The position numbers and the translations under genes are program-made. Positions 41,018 to 49,703 of a DNA stretch of 64,000 bases are shown one piece after another (the stretch's first letter is position 1; the number at the start of each line of letters is the position of its first letter). The notes under the pieces were generated by a model. It was not told the origin of the DNA, did not search any database, and saw only the letters and a program-made list of their open reading frames with translations. Origin of the DNA: CATQHL01 sp965242895 (GTDB taxonomy: Bacteria > Actinomycetota > Acidimicrobiia > Acidimicrobiales > CATQHL01); the NCBI GenBank assembly GCA_965242895.1, contig OZ251507.1, positions 1,612,001-1,676,000 on the forward strand. The letters are read 5' to 3'.

Positions 41018-41487
41018 CAGGAGGGCACGCCTCAATCCGGTCTGCTGTCTCCCCGTCCTACGCCTTTCTCGCGGCTTCGCGACTTTCCAGGGCGATAGTG
41101 TCTCTCGCTAGATGTGGTGAGGAAGAGAGAACGAAGCGGTCGGCTACTACCGCGTCGCCCCTAAGACGCCTGTCGCTTATCGCCTTCTTGTGTCTTGTTG
41201 TCGTTGAGATGACGTTGTGTTGTCTTGAGGCGCCGGTTGCTTGCCGTCCTTCTTGTGTCTTGTTGTCGTTGAGATGACGCCGCGCCACCCCTGAGACGGA
41301 GTTGCGGTAAGTAGATCGTCCAGATCGCCTAGTGTCCGAATTAGAACGATCCTGCAAATACATCCTGCGAATACATTGACGAGCATCACGAATGACCCCG
41401 TAAGCAGGTCGTCCAGGGGTCAGGTTGTTCGGGGGTCAGGTAGCTCTAGGGCGCAGGTCGCCCCAGGCGCCGCCCTGCACGAAATTA
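41018..41487. other. Gene-free region with a direct repeat
   Basis: CCTTCTTGTGTCTTGTTGTC plus GTTGAGATGACG occurs exactly at 41183-41214 and 41248-41279. No gene recognised. It ends in the leader of the catabolic run. Confidence 0.6.
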
Positions 41488-41499
41488 AAACGATCGTTT
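41488..41499. promoter_or_regulatory. Perfect 12-bp palindrome, candidate operator of the catabolic run
   Basis: AAACGATCGTTT lies 130 bp before the FAD oxidoreductase start. The duplicated leader at 36680 has the same dyad with one mismatch. A regulator-binding site (for example for a TetR-type protein) is a guess from symmetry and position. Confidence 0.35.
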
Positions 41500-41629
41500 G
41501 ATACGCTGATAGACATATAGACATACTTGCTGAACGTCCATGCTCCGCACGGACGCACGGACGTCCGCTCCCAGCCCGAAAAGGCGCCTGTCGCAGGTAG
41601 CAGACGCCGCAAGACGATCGAGGATTGAG

Positions 41630-43027
41630 ATGGCCAAAGCCAAATATGACGTCGTTGTGATCGGCGCAGGCGCGGCGGGGCTCACCGCCGGCGCCCTGCT
41701 CGCCCGCGAAGGTCGCAGCGTTTGCGTCTTGGAGCGTTCCCCGCACCTCGGCGGGCGTGCGCTGGCAGTCGACGACGAAGGCTTCCGTCTCAACCTCGGC
41801 GGTCACCTCATCGAAGACTCCGGCTCAGGTCTCACCAAGGTCTTCGAGCACGTGGGCAAGGAACTCATCCACGGCGAAGTCTCCCGGGAGATGCCCGTCT
41901 GGGACAACGAGAAAGCCTGCTGGGGTTCCATACGAGACCGCTACGGCGCAGACAAGACCGAACTCAAGAAGGTCATCAAGGCGCTCACCGAAAGCTCCTG
42001 GGACGAACTGGAGAAGTGGGACGACCGCTCGCTACGTGAGTGGATCCACCAGCACACCACCGATCAGAGCGTCGTCGACCTCTTCGAATTCCTGGCCGTG
42101 CTGGAGTGCCTCACCGACAACTGGTGGGATCATTCCGCTAGCGACAACCTCTGGGTGCGCAAGCTGCACTACGAGGAGAAGCGCATGGCCGCCTACTCCT
42201 GCTGGCCCGGCCAGGGTTGGGACGGAATGTGGCAGGACCTTTCCGACGCCGTCGTCGAGCACGGCGGGGAGGTGCGCCTCAGCACAGCCGCCGACCGGGT
42301 GCTCATCGAGGACGGTCGCGTGCTCGGGGTGGCCCTGCCCCGCTCCCCCAGGATCGTCCCCAACGACGTAGAGCCAGGCGAGGTGCTGGAGGCAGAGGTC
42401 GTCATTTCCACGCTTCCGGTGTGGAGCGTGCTGAACGTGGTGCCCGCCTGGGAGTTGCCCGACTGGTTCACAGGCCAGATCCGCTACTTGGCTCAAGACC
42501 GCTACAGGGTTTCCTGGCTCGGGCTCTACCTAGCCACCGAGGAGCCCGTGACCATGTACGACCCGCGTGAACTCTCCACCTGGCTGGCCACCCCGCACAG
42601 CCCTACGCCCGGCTTCATGTACGACCAGGCCGCCATGGACCCGGATTCCACCCCCCCTGGCATCCACCTCTATTGCCTGGGAGGCGTCATTCCTGGAGCA
42701 AAAGGCCGAGACCGCCGTTACGTGCTGGAGATGTTCGAACGTTTCGAAGCCGGCATCTACGAGATGTATCCAGGTCTGGCCAAGCACGTCTGGCGCCGCC
42801 GCGGCCTGGTGTTCGACCCGCCCTTCGGTGTGGTGCAAAAGCCGATGCTGGTGGGCGCCTACCGACCGCACTGGAAAGCCCCGAACGTGGAGGGCTTATA
42901 TTTCGCCAGCGAGACTTTCCGAAGTAGAGGGATCGGCACCGACCGGGCTGCCCGGGCGGCGCTCACCTGCGTGGAGGACTACCTCGGCGCACGCATCCCC
43001 ACCTTCGGCGACGGCTGGAGATACTGA
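41630..43027 (+). CDS. FAD-dependent NAD(P)/phytoene-desaturase-like oxidoreductase
   Basis: 465 aa from the ATG at 41630, preferred over an upstream in-frame ATG (41540) because GAGG stands 8 nt before it and the Rossmann fold begins at once (YDVVVIGAGAAGLTAGALLA). The dinucleotide motif GAGAAG is at residues 12-17, followed by the ERSPHLGGRA signature of the phytoene desaturase/amine oxidase group. The C-terminal FAD-binding end reads VEGLYFASETFRSRGIGTDRA. Probably oxidises or desaturates a lipophilic substrate. First gene of a plus-strand run of CoA-linked catabolic genes; 21 bp separate it from the acyl-CoA dehydrogenase. Its leader and first codons are duplicated at 36.7 kb. Substrate unknown. 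Confidence 0.85.
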   Translation: MAKAKYDVVVIGAGAAGLTAGALLAREGRSVCVLERSPHLGGRALAVDDEGFRLNLGGHLIEDSGSGLTKVFEHVGKELIHGEVSREMPVWDNEKACWGSIRDRYGADKTELKKVIKALTESSWDELEKWDDRSLREWIHQHTTDQSVVDLFEFLAVLECLTDNWWDHSASDNLWVRKLHYEEKRMAAYSCWPGQGWDGMWQDLSDAVVEHGGEVRLSTAADRVLIEDGRVLGVALPRSPRIVPNDVEPGEVLEAEVVISTLPVWSVLNVVPAWELPDWFTGQIRYLAQDRYRVSWLGLYLATEEPVTMYDPRELSTWLATPHSPTPGFMYDQAAMDPDSTPPGIHLYCLGGVIPGAKGRDRRYVLEMFERFEAGIYEMYPGLAKHVWRRRGLVFDPPFGVVQKPMLVGAYRPHWKAPNVEGLYFASETFRSRGIGTDRAARAALTCVEDYLGARIPTFGDGWRY

Positions 43028-43048
43028 AGATAAACAGAAAGGAATCCG

Positions 43049-44209
43049 ATGGACTTCTCCCTGACAGAAGAACAAGAACTTTTTAGCAAGGTCGTGCACG
43101 ATTGGGTGGAGAACGAGTGCCCCAAGAACGTCGCCCGCGACATCGAAGCTCGTGAGTTCGAGTATCCGTTCGAACTCTGGGACAAGATGTCGGCCGCCGG
43201 TTTTCACGCTGTCGGGCTCCCTGAGGAACTCGGAGGAGCGGGAGGCGACACGGTCACGCAGATGATCCTGACTCGCGAGCTGGCCCGCTCCCTAGCGGGG
43301 CTCACCTGGATTTTCGGCATCTCCTCCTTCTGCGCCAAGTCCATCAACAAGTTCGCCTCCGAAGCGGTGCGTGAAGAACTCATCCCGCAGTTGGCGGAGG
43401 GCAAGATCCGCGTGGCCATCTCGGTGACAGAGCCGTCGGGCGGCACCGACCTGATGGGCGCCATGAAGACCCGCGCCGTCCAGGTTCCGGGCGGATGGAG
43501 AATCAGCGGTCAGAAAATCTGGTCCACCGCGGCTCACGTTTCCGACTACCTGTTCCTGATGGCCCGCACAGAGGAGAACCCCGAGAAGCCCGCCAAGGGT
43601 GTGACACTTTTCCTGGTACGCAACCCCAGCGAGGGCCTGTCCACCCGTCAGATACCAAAGGTGGGGATGCGCGCCGTCGGCTCATGTGAGGTCTTCCTCG
43701 ACGATGTTTTTGTCCCCGACGAATACGTGGTGGGCGAGCAGGGACTGGGCTTTTACCACATGCTCTCCACACTCAACAACGAGCGGACGATGGTGGGCGC
43801 CCTCTGCACCGGCATTCTCGACGGCGTGCTCGAGGACGCCGTGGCCTACGTATCTGAGCGGGAAGCCTTCGGCAAGAAAATCGGCGAATTCCAGATTCTG
43901 CAGCACTACATAGCCGACATAGCCATGTGGCGTCAGCAGGCGGAACTGCTCACCTACTATGCCGCCTGGAAGGCCGACCAAGGGATGGACTGCGGCACCG
44001 AAGCCAACATGGTCAAGGTCATGTGCTCGGAGTACGCCGGACGGGCGGCCGATCTGGGTATCCAGATGCTCGGAGGAATGGGATACGCCGCCGAGACGAA
44101 CATGCAGCGCTACTGGCGCGACGCCAGGCTCTACCGCATCGGCCCTATCAGTAACGAGATGGCCCGCAACGGCATAGCAGAATCCTTCGGCCTGCCGCGC
44201 TCTTTCTGA
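43049..44209 (+). CDS. Acyl-CoA dehydrogenase
   Basis: 386 aa, ATG after AGAAAGGAAT. Family features: DFSLTEEQELF start, ITEPSGGTDL-type FAD/substrate motif (AISVTEPSGGTDLMG, about 130-145), SGQKIWSTAAHVSDYLFLMART, REAFGKKIGEFQILQHYIAD, and AADLGIQMLGGMGYAAETNM near the end. These flavoproteins introduce the alpha-beta double bond in acyl-CoA and pass electrons to ETF. The usual C-terminal YEGT glutamate is replaced here by RIGPISNEM, so the catalytic base must lie elsewhere, as in some subfamilies. Fits a beta-oxidation step between the two acyl-CoA ligases and the thiolase. Confidence 0.92.
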   Translation: MDFSLTEEQELFSKVVHDWVENECPKNVARDIEAREFEYPFELWDKMSAAGFHAVGLPEELGGAGGDTVTQMILTRELARSLAGLTWIFGISSFCAKSINKFASEAVREELIPQLAEGKIRVAISVTEPSGGTDLMGAMKTRAVQVPGGWRISGQKIWSTAAHVSDYLFLMARTEENPEKPAKGVTLFLVRNPSEGLSTRQIPKVGMRAVGSCEVFLDDVFVPDEYVVGEQGLGFYHMLSTLNNERTMVGALCTGILDGVLEDAVAYVSEREAFGKKIGEFQILQHYIADIAMWRQQAELLTYYAAWKADQGMDCGTEANMVKVMCSEYAGRAADLGIQMLGGMGYAAETNMQRYWRDARLYRIGPISNEMARNGIAESFGLPRSF

Positions 44210-44309
44210 ACATTCTCTGAGAATTCTGGGAATGAATTCAGGGAATTCTGGGAATTCTGAGAAGCTTTCTAAGTCGGCAAGTCGGCAAGCCGGTCGAGAC
44301 AGCCGCTCT

Positions 44310-44669
44310 CTGGGAGTCCTGGATGAGAGGGTCGCCGTGGCGACTGTGGCGCCCGTGGTGCCCTTAGTTCCCGTGGTGACCTTGGCGCCCGTGGCGTCCG
44401 TGGCTTGTGTTGGGGATGGTCTGGTGGGTGGCTAGATGGGAGTGATGGGAGTCCTGGATGGGAGGGTCGCCGTGGTGACTGTGGCGCCCCTAGTTCCCGT
44501 GGTGACTGTGGTGCCCGTGGTGTCCGTGGCTTGTGTTGGGGATGGTCTGGTGGGTGGCTAGATGGGAGTGATGGGAGTCCTGGGAGTTCTGGATGGGAGG
44601 GTCGCCGTGGTGCCCGTGGTGTCCGTGGCGTCCGTGGCTTGTGTTGGGGATGGTCTGGTGGGCGGTTAG
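44310..44669 (+). repeat. Three abortive tandem copies of the SDR gene start
   Basis: GGGAGTCCTGGATGGGAGGG followed by TCGCCGTGGTGACTGTGGCG and GGGGATGGTCTGGTGGGTGG recurs at about 44313, 44450 and 44580. Two carry the ATGGGAGTGATGGGAG start (44435 and 44562) and the real gene start follows at 44670. Each copy decays into GTGGCGCCCGTGGTG-type sequence after about 30 bp. There is no other gene in 44210-44669. Confidence 0.8.
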
Positions 44670-45506
44670 ATGGGAGTGATGGGAGTCCTGGGAGTCCTGG
44701 ATGGGAGGGTCGCCCTAGTCACCGGAGCGGGCAGAGGCATCGGTGCCGCCGTGGCGCGCCTCTTCGCCGCTTCCGGGGCAGCGGTCGTCGTCAACGACCT
44801 TGCCTCAGCTTCGCCGGAAGCTCTCGTCGAGGAGATACTCGCCGCCGGGGGGCGGGCAGCGCCCGCTCCAGGTTCCGTGGTGAGCGACGCGCCGGACATC
44901 GTGGCCGCAGCCGTCGAGCACTTCGGCGGCCTCGACATTCTGGTCAACAACGCCGGTGTCACCCGCGACGCCATGGTGCACAAGATGACCGACGAAGACT
45001 GGGACTTCGTGCTCGACGTGGTGCTGCGCGGCACCTTCAACATGATCCGCGCCGCAGCCCCCGAGATGCGTTCCGGCAGGTCTTCCCGTCCGTCCGAAGA
45101 TCCGCTCGAGCCGCGCAATCCGCGCAAGAAGATCGTGAACGTGGCCTCGGTGAACGGCGTCTACGGACTGGCCGCCAACGCCAACTACTCAGCAGCCAAG
45201 GCGGGCGTGATCGGGCTCACCAAGTCCGTTTCCCGGGAGTGGGCGCCCCACGGCGTGTGCGTGAACGCCGTAGCCCCGGGCTACATCGCAGGCACCCGCA
45301 TGACCTCTCCCCGCGACCCGCAGACGCGCCTAGGCATGCCCTCAGAGATCATCGCCCGCGTCGAGGAGCAGATACCCATCGGACGCCCCGGGCGCCCCGA
45401 GGACGTCGCCGAGGCTTGCCTCTGGCTGGCCTCGCCCGCCAGCGACTACTGCTGCGGCCAGGTCATCGAGCTGCACGGGGGGCGGGAGATCATCGAAGTC
45501 CTATGA
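44670..45506 (+). CDS. Short-chain dehydrogenase/reductase (FabG-like)
   Basis: 278 aa from the ATG at 44670. Classical SDR signatures: TGAGRGIG at residues 18-25, NNAG near 92-95, catalytic S160 (NVASVNG), Y173 and K177 (YSAAK), and the C-terminal GRPGRPEDVAEACLWLASPASDYCCGQVIELHGG. It would interconvert a 3-hydroxyacyl-CoA or hydroxysteroid-type alcohol with its ketone using NAD(P). An insertion rich in Ser/Pro/Arg at about 134-150 is unusual. It overlaps the next small gene by 4 nt (ATGA). The first ten residues (MGVMGVLGVL) come from the repeat tract, so the exact start is uncertain. Confidence 0.9.
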   Translation: MGVMGVLGVLDGRVALVTGAGRGIGAAVARLFAASGAAVVVNDLASASPEALVEEILAAGGRAAPAPGSVVSDAPDIVAAAVEHFGGLDILVNNAGVTRDAMVHKMTDEDWDFVLDVVLRGTFNMIRAAAPEMRSGRSSRPSEDPLEPRNPRKKIVNVASVNGVYGLAANANYSAAKAGVIGLTKSVSREWAPHGVCVNAVAPGYIAGTRMTSPRDPQTRLGMPSEIIARVEEQIPIGRPGRPEDVAEACLWLASPASDYCCGQVIELHGGREIIEVL

Positions 45507-45946
45507 AGCTCGCCCCCGCCCTGCTCGCTTCCTCCGCTGCTCTCGCCGCCTACGCTCCCCTTGCTGTAGGTGGCCGACTCGAACGCAAGGGGGCACTCGT
45601 TTTTCACGGCGACTCCCTGCGGATCCTTGCCGCCTCCGCCGTCCGCGCCGCGCTCCCGCCGGCTGTCAAATCACTCGCCCAGGCGGGTGGGAACTTCCAG
45701 CGGAGTCCCATCGCCCTTGCTTCCCCCGCTTCCCTCGCCGTTCTCGTTTCCCCGTCGTCCCTGCTTCCCCTGCCGCTCTCGCCACCTTCGTTCCCCCCGC
45801 CCTGCTCGTTTCCCCCGTCGCTCTCGCCACTTTTGTTCCCCCTGCCCCCGTCCCCGCTTCCCTCGCCGCCGCCCCCGTCCCCGCCGCAGTCTCGCCGCTC
45901 CGATCCGAGTTCTGTGTCTGAGGAGGAGACGACGCTGTGGAGGTAA
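45503..45946 (+). CDS. Small Pro-rich hypothetical protein coupled to the CoA-transferase
   Basis: 147 aa. The ATG overlaps the SDR stop (ATGA) and its own end overlaps the GTG start of the CoA-transferase alpha gene by 10 nt, so it appears translationally coupled on both sides. Residues 1-62 look like ordinary protein sequence (MKLAPALLASSAALAAYAPL, RLERKGALVFHGDSL, RAALPPAVKSLAQAG). The remainder is low-complexity Pro/Ser/Leu, coded by short CCCTCGCC-type repeats. Family not recognised. It may be a genuine small protein extended by repeat growth. Confidence 0.45.
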   Translation: MKLAPALLASSAALAAYAPLAVGGRLERKGALVFHGDSLRILAASAVRAALPPAVKSLAQAGGNFQRSPIALASPASLAVLVSPSSLLPLPLSPPSFPPPCSFPPSLSPLLFPLPPSPLPSPPPPSPPQSRRSDPSSVSEEETTLWR

Positions 45947-46827
45947 AACTCACGACGCTCCCTTCAGCCGCCGAACTGGTGAGCGACGGCGACCTCGTGG
46001 CGCTCCAGAACATGGCCACCCAAGCCGCCCCCATGGCGATGGTGCGTGAGCTCATCCGCGGGCGCCGACGCCGCCTGGGGTTGGTTTGCTTGGTGGGCGG
46101 CATGGCGGTGGACTGGCTGGCGGCGGCGGGCTGCATCGACCGCTTCGTCGGGGCTGCCGTCTCGATGGAGCAGTTCGGGCTCGCCCAGCGCTACCGCAAG
46201 GCGGTGGAGTCGGCTCGGGTGCGGGTGGAGGAGCTTTCCGAAACCGCCCTCAACGCCCGCCTAGGCGCCGGCGCCCGCAACCTCCCGTTCCTGCCCACCA
46301 GGGGACTGATCGGCACCGACCTCATCGACATCAACGAAAATCTGCAGATGCTCGACGACCCCTTCGGCGGCCCTCCCGTGGTGGCCTGCCGTGCGCTCGT
46401 CCCGGACGTCGCTCTCATCCACGCTCACCGAGCCGACATCTACGGGAACGTGCAATACGACCCCACTGCGCTCTGGCCGGACGTCGGGATAATGCCCAAA
46501 GCCGCCCGTCGGGTGATCGTCACCGTCGAGAAGATCGTCGAGAGCGACGAGTTGCGTCGGAACCCCGACCGGACGCTCCTGCCAGGGTTCATGGTGGACG
46601 CCGTGGTGGAGGTTCCCTGGGGGGCGCACCCCACGTCGTTCAATCCCTGCTACGGCTACGACGCAGCCTTCCACCTCGAATGGGTGAAAGCCGCCCGCAC
46701 CGAGGAGACGGCGGAGGCGTTCATCGCCGAGTTCGTGCACAGACCGGCTGACCACGCCTCCTACCTGGATGCGGTAGGGGGCGCAGAGCGTCTAGCCGCC
46801 CTGGGCCGCTGGGAGATGACGGCTTGA
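45937..46827 (+). CDS. CoA-transferase family, alpha subunit (IpdA-like)
   Basis: 296 aa from a GTG at 45937, preceded by GGAGGAGACG. Class I CoA-transferase alpha fold: SDGDLVALQNMATQAAPMAM near the start, LPFLPTRGLIGTDL, ALIHAHRADIYGNVQYD, and VEKIVESDEL with MVDAVVEVPWGAHPTS. The last pattern recalls the IpdA subunit of the mycobacterial IpdAB enzyme, which opens the last ring of cholesterol-derived CoA esters, more than plain 3-oxoacid transferases. Partner beta subunit follows after 134 bp. It may act as a CoA-transferase or a ring-cleaving hydrolase; assignment beyond the superfamily is inference. Confidence 0.85.
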   Translation: MEVKLTTLPSAAELVSDGDLVALQNMATQAAPMAMVRELIRGRRRRLGLVCLVGGMAVDWLAAAGCIDRFVGAAVSMEQFGLAQRYRKAVESARVRVEELSETALNARLGAGARNLPFLPTRGLIGTDLIDINENLQMLDDPFGGPPVVACRALVPDVALIHAHRADIYGNVQYDPTALWPDVGIMPKAARRVIVTVEKIVESDELRRNPDRTLLPGFMVDAVVEVPWGAHPTSFNPCYGYDAAFHLEWVKAARTEETAEAFIAEFVHRPADHASYLDAVGGAERLAALGRWEMTA

Positions 46828-46829
46828 GC

Positions 46830-46965
46830 TCCGAGATCGAGATGCAGTCTGGGGTGTCGTCCGCGTCCGTTCCGTGGTCTGGGATGCCGTCCGCTCCGCC
46901 TTCCGTCCCGTAGTCTGAGATGTCGCCCGCTCTGCCGTCCGCGTCCGTCCCGTAGTCCGAGATGC
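46830..46965 (+). repeat. Tandem copies of the beta-subunit gene start
   Basis: Four imperfect copies of GAGATGCCGTCCGCTCCG-type sequence (around 46840, 46881, 46918 and 46960), the last holding the ATG of the next gene. Confidence 0.6.
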
Positions 46966-47861
46966 CGCCAGCCCCGTCGCCCGCGCCCGCCCCCGCGTCC
47001 GCTCCGCCGCCCCGCCCCCATCCCCGGCCCGCAGCGCTCCCTGGCTGGGAGAGTTCCCCTCCGGCGCAGGACTACAGCGTCGACGAACTCATGATCGCAG
47101 TGCTGGCGGACTGCTTCGTCAACGGCGACCAGGCGTGCAACGGCATGGCCAGTTTCCTGCCGGTCGCCGCCTTCCGCCTGGCCAAGATGACACACGCCCC
47201 CGATCTGGTGTGGCTGGCGGGCGCGGTAGGGCTAGAGCCCCGCGCCGGCCCCATCCCCGCTTCCACCCTGGAAGCCCCCCTCTGGCGGGACTCCCTCATG
47301 TACGTGGAGCAGTACGGCGATTTCTGGACGTTCGCCCTCAACGGACGCTTCCTCACGAAGTTCTGCGTCGGCGCCGCCCAGATGGATCGCTACGGAAACG
47401 CCAACAACTCCGTAATCGGAGATGACTACCACGCCCCCAAGGTGCGCCTGCCTGGAACAGCCGGCCTAGGCGACATGGGCTCCATCGGCAAGCGCCTCTA
47501 CTACTGGAACCCCGATCACAACCCCCGGGCGCTGGTCGACAGGGTGGACTTCATCTCGTGCGCCGGCTACCTCGGCGGCGGCGAGGAGCGCCGAGAACTC
47601 GGCCTGGAGGGAGGCCCGGAACTGCTCGTCACCAACCTCTGCGTGATCGACTTCGACCCCGTCTCTAGGCACATGCGCCTGCGCTCAGTGCACCCTGGCG
47701 TCAGCGTAGAGGAGGTGCAGACCTCCACCGGCTTCGATCTCCTGCTGCCCGCTGGGAAAGTGCCGCAGACTCCGCCACCCTCCAAGGCGCAAGTGAAAGC
47801 CATTCGAGAAGTGATCGACCCGCACGGCATGCGCCGCCGCGAGTTCCGTCGCAGGCGCTAG
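46962..47861 (+). CDS. CoA-transferase family, beta subunit (IpdB-like)
   Basis: 299 aa from the ATG at 46962. The first 35 residues are Pro/Ala-rich and derive from repeated sequence; the family domain begins near YSVDELMIAVLADCF. Matches to the beta subunit pattern: NGMASFLPVAAFRLAKMTHA, FCVGAAQMDRYGNANNSVIG, VDFISCAGYLGGG, NLCVIDFDPVSRHMRLRSVH and the final VKAIREVIDPHGMRRREFRR. The order and these motifs are those of IpdB-type proteins. Forms a heterodimer or tetramer with the alpha subunit upstream. The reaction is probably on a CoA thioester of a ring-derived acid. The start is uncertain because of the repeats. Confidence 0.85.
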   Translation: MPPAPSPAPAPASAPPPRPHPRPAALPGWESSPPAQDYSVDELMIAVLADCFVNGDQACNGMASFLPVAAFRLAKMTHAPDLVWLAGAVGLEPRAGPIPASTLEAPLWRDSLMYVEQYGDFWTFALNGRFLTKFCVGAAQMDRYGNANNSVIGDDYHAPKVRLPGTAGLGDMGSIGKRLYYWNPDHNPRALVDRVDFISCAGYLGGGEERRELGLEGGPELLVTNLCVIDFDPVSRHMRLRSVHPGVSVEEVQTSTGFDLLLPAGKVPQTPPPSKAQVKAIREVIDPHGMRRREFRRRR

Positions 47862-48023
47862 CGGACTTCCGTGGCAAGTCGTGGCAAGTACAAGCGCAGG
47901 TGCGAGGCATACGCAGGTCGTTCCCACGGTGTTCCCACGGCGAGAGTGTGCACTGCGGGAACTGCAAAAACGACCGCCGGCAGCGATGTCCAGCGCAGCC
48001 CCAGCCCCAACCCCAGGCAGTAA

Positions 48024-49124
48024 GTGGACATCGAGCTAGGCGTTCCCGGGCAGATCATGCCCCCCGCCGACCGAGCGGTAGACCTGGCCCGCCGCAACGA
48101 AGACGACGGGTTCGACGCCGTCTGGTGGCCGTGCCACCTAATGGGCTGGCACCCCGATTCGATCTGGACGCCAGACATGACGCCTTTCGCCTCGCTCCAG
48201 CCCAGCCCGCACACATACTTCGATCCGGTGGCGATGATGGCCGCCGTGGGCGCCCAGACTTCCCGCATCAAGGTGGGCGTGGCGGTGACCGACCTCGTCC
48301 GAAGGCACCCGTCCATGGTCGCCAACATGGCGCTGACCCTAGACCACATCACCGAGGGGAGGGTGATCCTGGGTCTGGGTTCGGGGGAGCGCATGAACAT
48401 CGTCCCCTACGGGGGAGACTTCGCCAAGCCCGTGGGTCGGCTGGCTGAAGGGCTGGAAGTGATTCGCCTTCTGTGGTCAGCCGAGGGAGCCGTGAACTAC
48501 GAAGGCAAATTCTTCCGCCTGCACAACGCCGTGCAAGGTCTTAGGCCCTACGGCGGCCAGCCGCCCCCAGTCTGGACGGCCGCCCACGGCCCGCGGATGC
48601 TGCGAATCACCGGACGCCTAGCCGACGGCTGGCTGCCCACCAAGGTCGAACCCCACCTCTATCGGGCTTCGCTAGACCGCATCAGAACCTCCGCCGCCGA
48701 GTCCGGACGCGACCCGGAGAGCATCGTCGCCGGTCTGCTGGCTTACGTGCTCGTAGCCCCGGATGAGGCGGCCCTCCGCCGTCTCCAGGAAGCCCCGATG
48801 GTGCGCGCCCTGATGGTGATGCTGGCGCCCGAAGTGTTCGAGTCGTTGGGCGTGAAGGCGCCGGAGGGCTGGCACGACCTCGTGCCCGCTTCGCTGTCGC
48901 GCCCGGAAGCCTTGAGGATGATCGACGGCATCCCGCCTAGAGTGGTCGACTACTACTGTTTCTGCGGCACTCCCGAACAGATAGCAAACCAGGTGATCGA
49001 GTATCACAAAGTCGGCCTGAGGCACCTCATTATGTGGAACATAACCCCCTTCGGAGACCCGGAACTCGCCGGTTGGTCGTTCAAGGCGCTGAGCGAAATC
49101 AAGGACATCCTGAGGGCGGCCTGA
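48024..49124 (+). CDS. LLM-class F420-dependent oxidoreductase
   Basis: 366 aa from a GTG at 48024. It resembles F420-dependent methylene-H4MPT-reductase/phthiodiolone-reductase-like enzymes: VDLARRNEDDGFDAVWWPCH, SRIKVGVAVTDLVRRHPSMV with LTLDHITEGRVILGLGSGE, AEGLEVIRLLWSAEGAVNYE, and PVWTAAHGPRMLRITGRLADGWLP. C-terminal GTPEQIANQVIEYHKVGLRH fits the family. It probably reduces or oxidises a ketone/alcohol or double bond of the pathway substrate with F420. It lies 18 bp upstream of the SnoaL-like gene; the 160 bp before it hold only short repeats. Different from the first LLM protein at 32.9 kb. Confidence 0.88.
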   Translation: MDIELGVPGQIMPPADRAVDLARRNEDDGFDAVWWPCHLMGWHPDSIWTPDMTPFASLQPSPHTYFDPVAMMAAVGAQTSRIKVGVAVTDLVRRHPSMVANMALTLDHITEGRVILGLGSGERMNIVPYGGDFAKPVGRLAEGLEVIRLLWSAEGAVNYEGKFFRLHNAVQGLRPYGGQPPPVWTAAHGPRMLRITGRLADGWLPTKVEPHLYRASLDRIRTSAAESGRDPESIVAGLLAYVLVAPDEAALRRLQEAPMVRALMVMLAPEVFESLGVKAPEGWHDLVPASLSRPEALRMIDGIPPRVVDYYCFCGTPEQIANQVIEYHKVGLRHLIMWNITPFGDPELAGWSFKALSEIKDILRAA

Positions 49125-49142
49125 GGTTCCTGAGGTCCCCTG

Positions 49143-49580
49143 ATGACTGATGACGCACGCGCCCGCCTGACCGAGGTCGTGAACCGCTACTTCGACGCCG
49201 TCGACGCCGAGGACTGGGACACCCTAGGCAAAGTGCTTCACCCCGAAGTGGAGCTGACGGCCTGCGGGTCGCGTCCGCGCACGGGCTCCCCCGCCGTGCT
49301 GTCCATGTTCGCAAAGATCTTTCAGCGTTTTCCCGTCCACTCCGACCGCCCAGTTCGTCTCATCGTCGAAGGGAGCACGGTCGCGGCCGAGATCCGCTTC
49401 GAGGGGGTGAGCGCCGCGGGAGTGGAGGTCGCCTTCGACGCCGTCGACATTTTCGATATAGACATAGTCGACGGGCGCATCGTCCGTCTGACGCAGTGGC
49501 TGGACAGCGCCGACCTCCAACGCCGTCTAGCGGCCGGCGGCGCATCGCCGGAGCGCCAGTCAACCGAAGATTGCTGCTAG
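49143..49580 (+). CDS. SnoaL-like / NTF2-fold protein
   Basis: 145 aa. A small alpha+beta cone: helix start LTEVVNRYFDAVDAEDWDTL, then HPEVELTACGSRPRTGSPAV, RLIVEGSTVAAEIRFEG and VDIFDIDIVDGRIVRLTQWLD, typical of SnoaL/ketosteroid-isomerase-like proteins. Such proteins serve as isomerases, cyclases or dehydratases on small hydrophobic ligands; with the neighbouring oxidoreductases an isomerase role on the pathway intermediate is plausible. 18 bp after the LLM gene. Its last codons (GATTGCTGCTAG) are repeated several times downstream. Confidence 0.8.
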   Translation: MTDDARARLTEVVNRYFDAVDAEDWDTLGKVLHPEVELTACGSRPRTGSPAVLSMFAKIFQRFPVHSDRPVRLIVEGSTVAAEIRFEGVSAAGVEVAFDAVDIFDIDIVDGRIVRLTQWLDSADLQRRLAAGGASPERQSTEDCC

Positions 49581-49685
49581 AGAGAACAGATTGCTGCTAG
49601 AGAGCCGCTAGAGAGAACAGATTGCTGCTAGAGAGTTTCCCGCTAGAGACAAATTGCCGCTAGAGAGATTGCTGCTAGAACAAAA
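49565..49685 (+). repeat. Tandem repeats of the SnoaL gene's 3' end
   Basis: AGATTGCTGCTAGAGAG and shortened forms occur about six times from the stop codon region to 49680, just before the ligase Shine-Dalgarno site. Confidence 0.8.
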
Positions 49686-49703
49686 GCAAAGACTGGAGGA
49701 CAC

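Noticed and set aside
44405..45502. A 513-codon frame across the SDR region
   Set aside because: It reads the SDR gene out of frame and gives an Arg/Gly/Ser-rich sequence; only its last part (from the ATG at 45503) has support from coupling.
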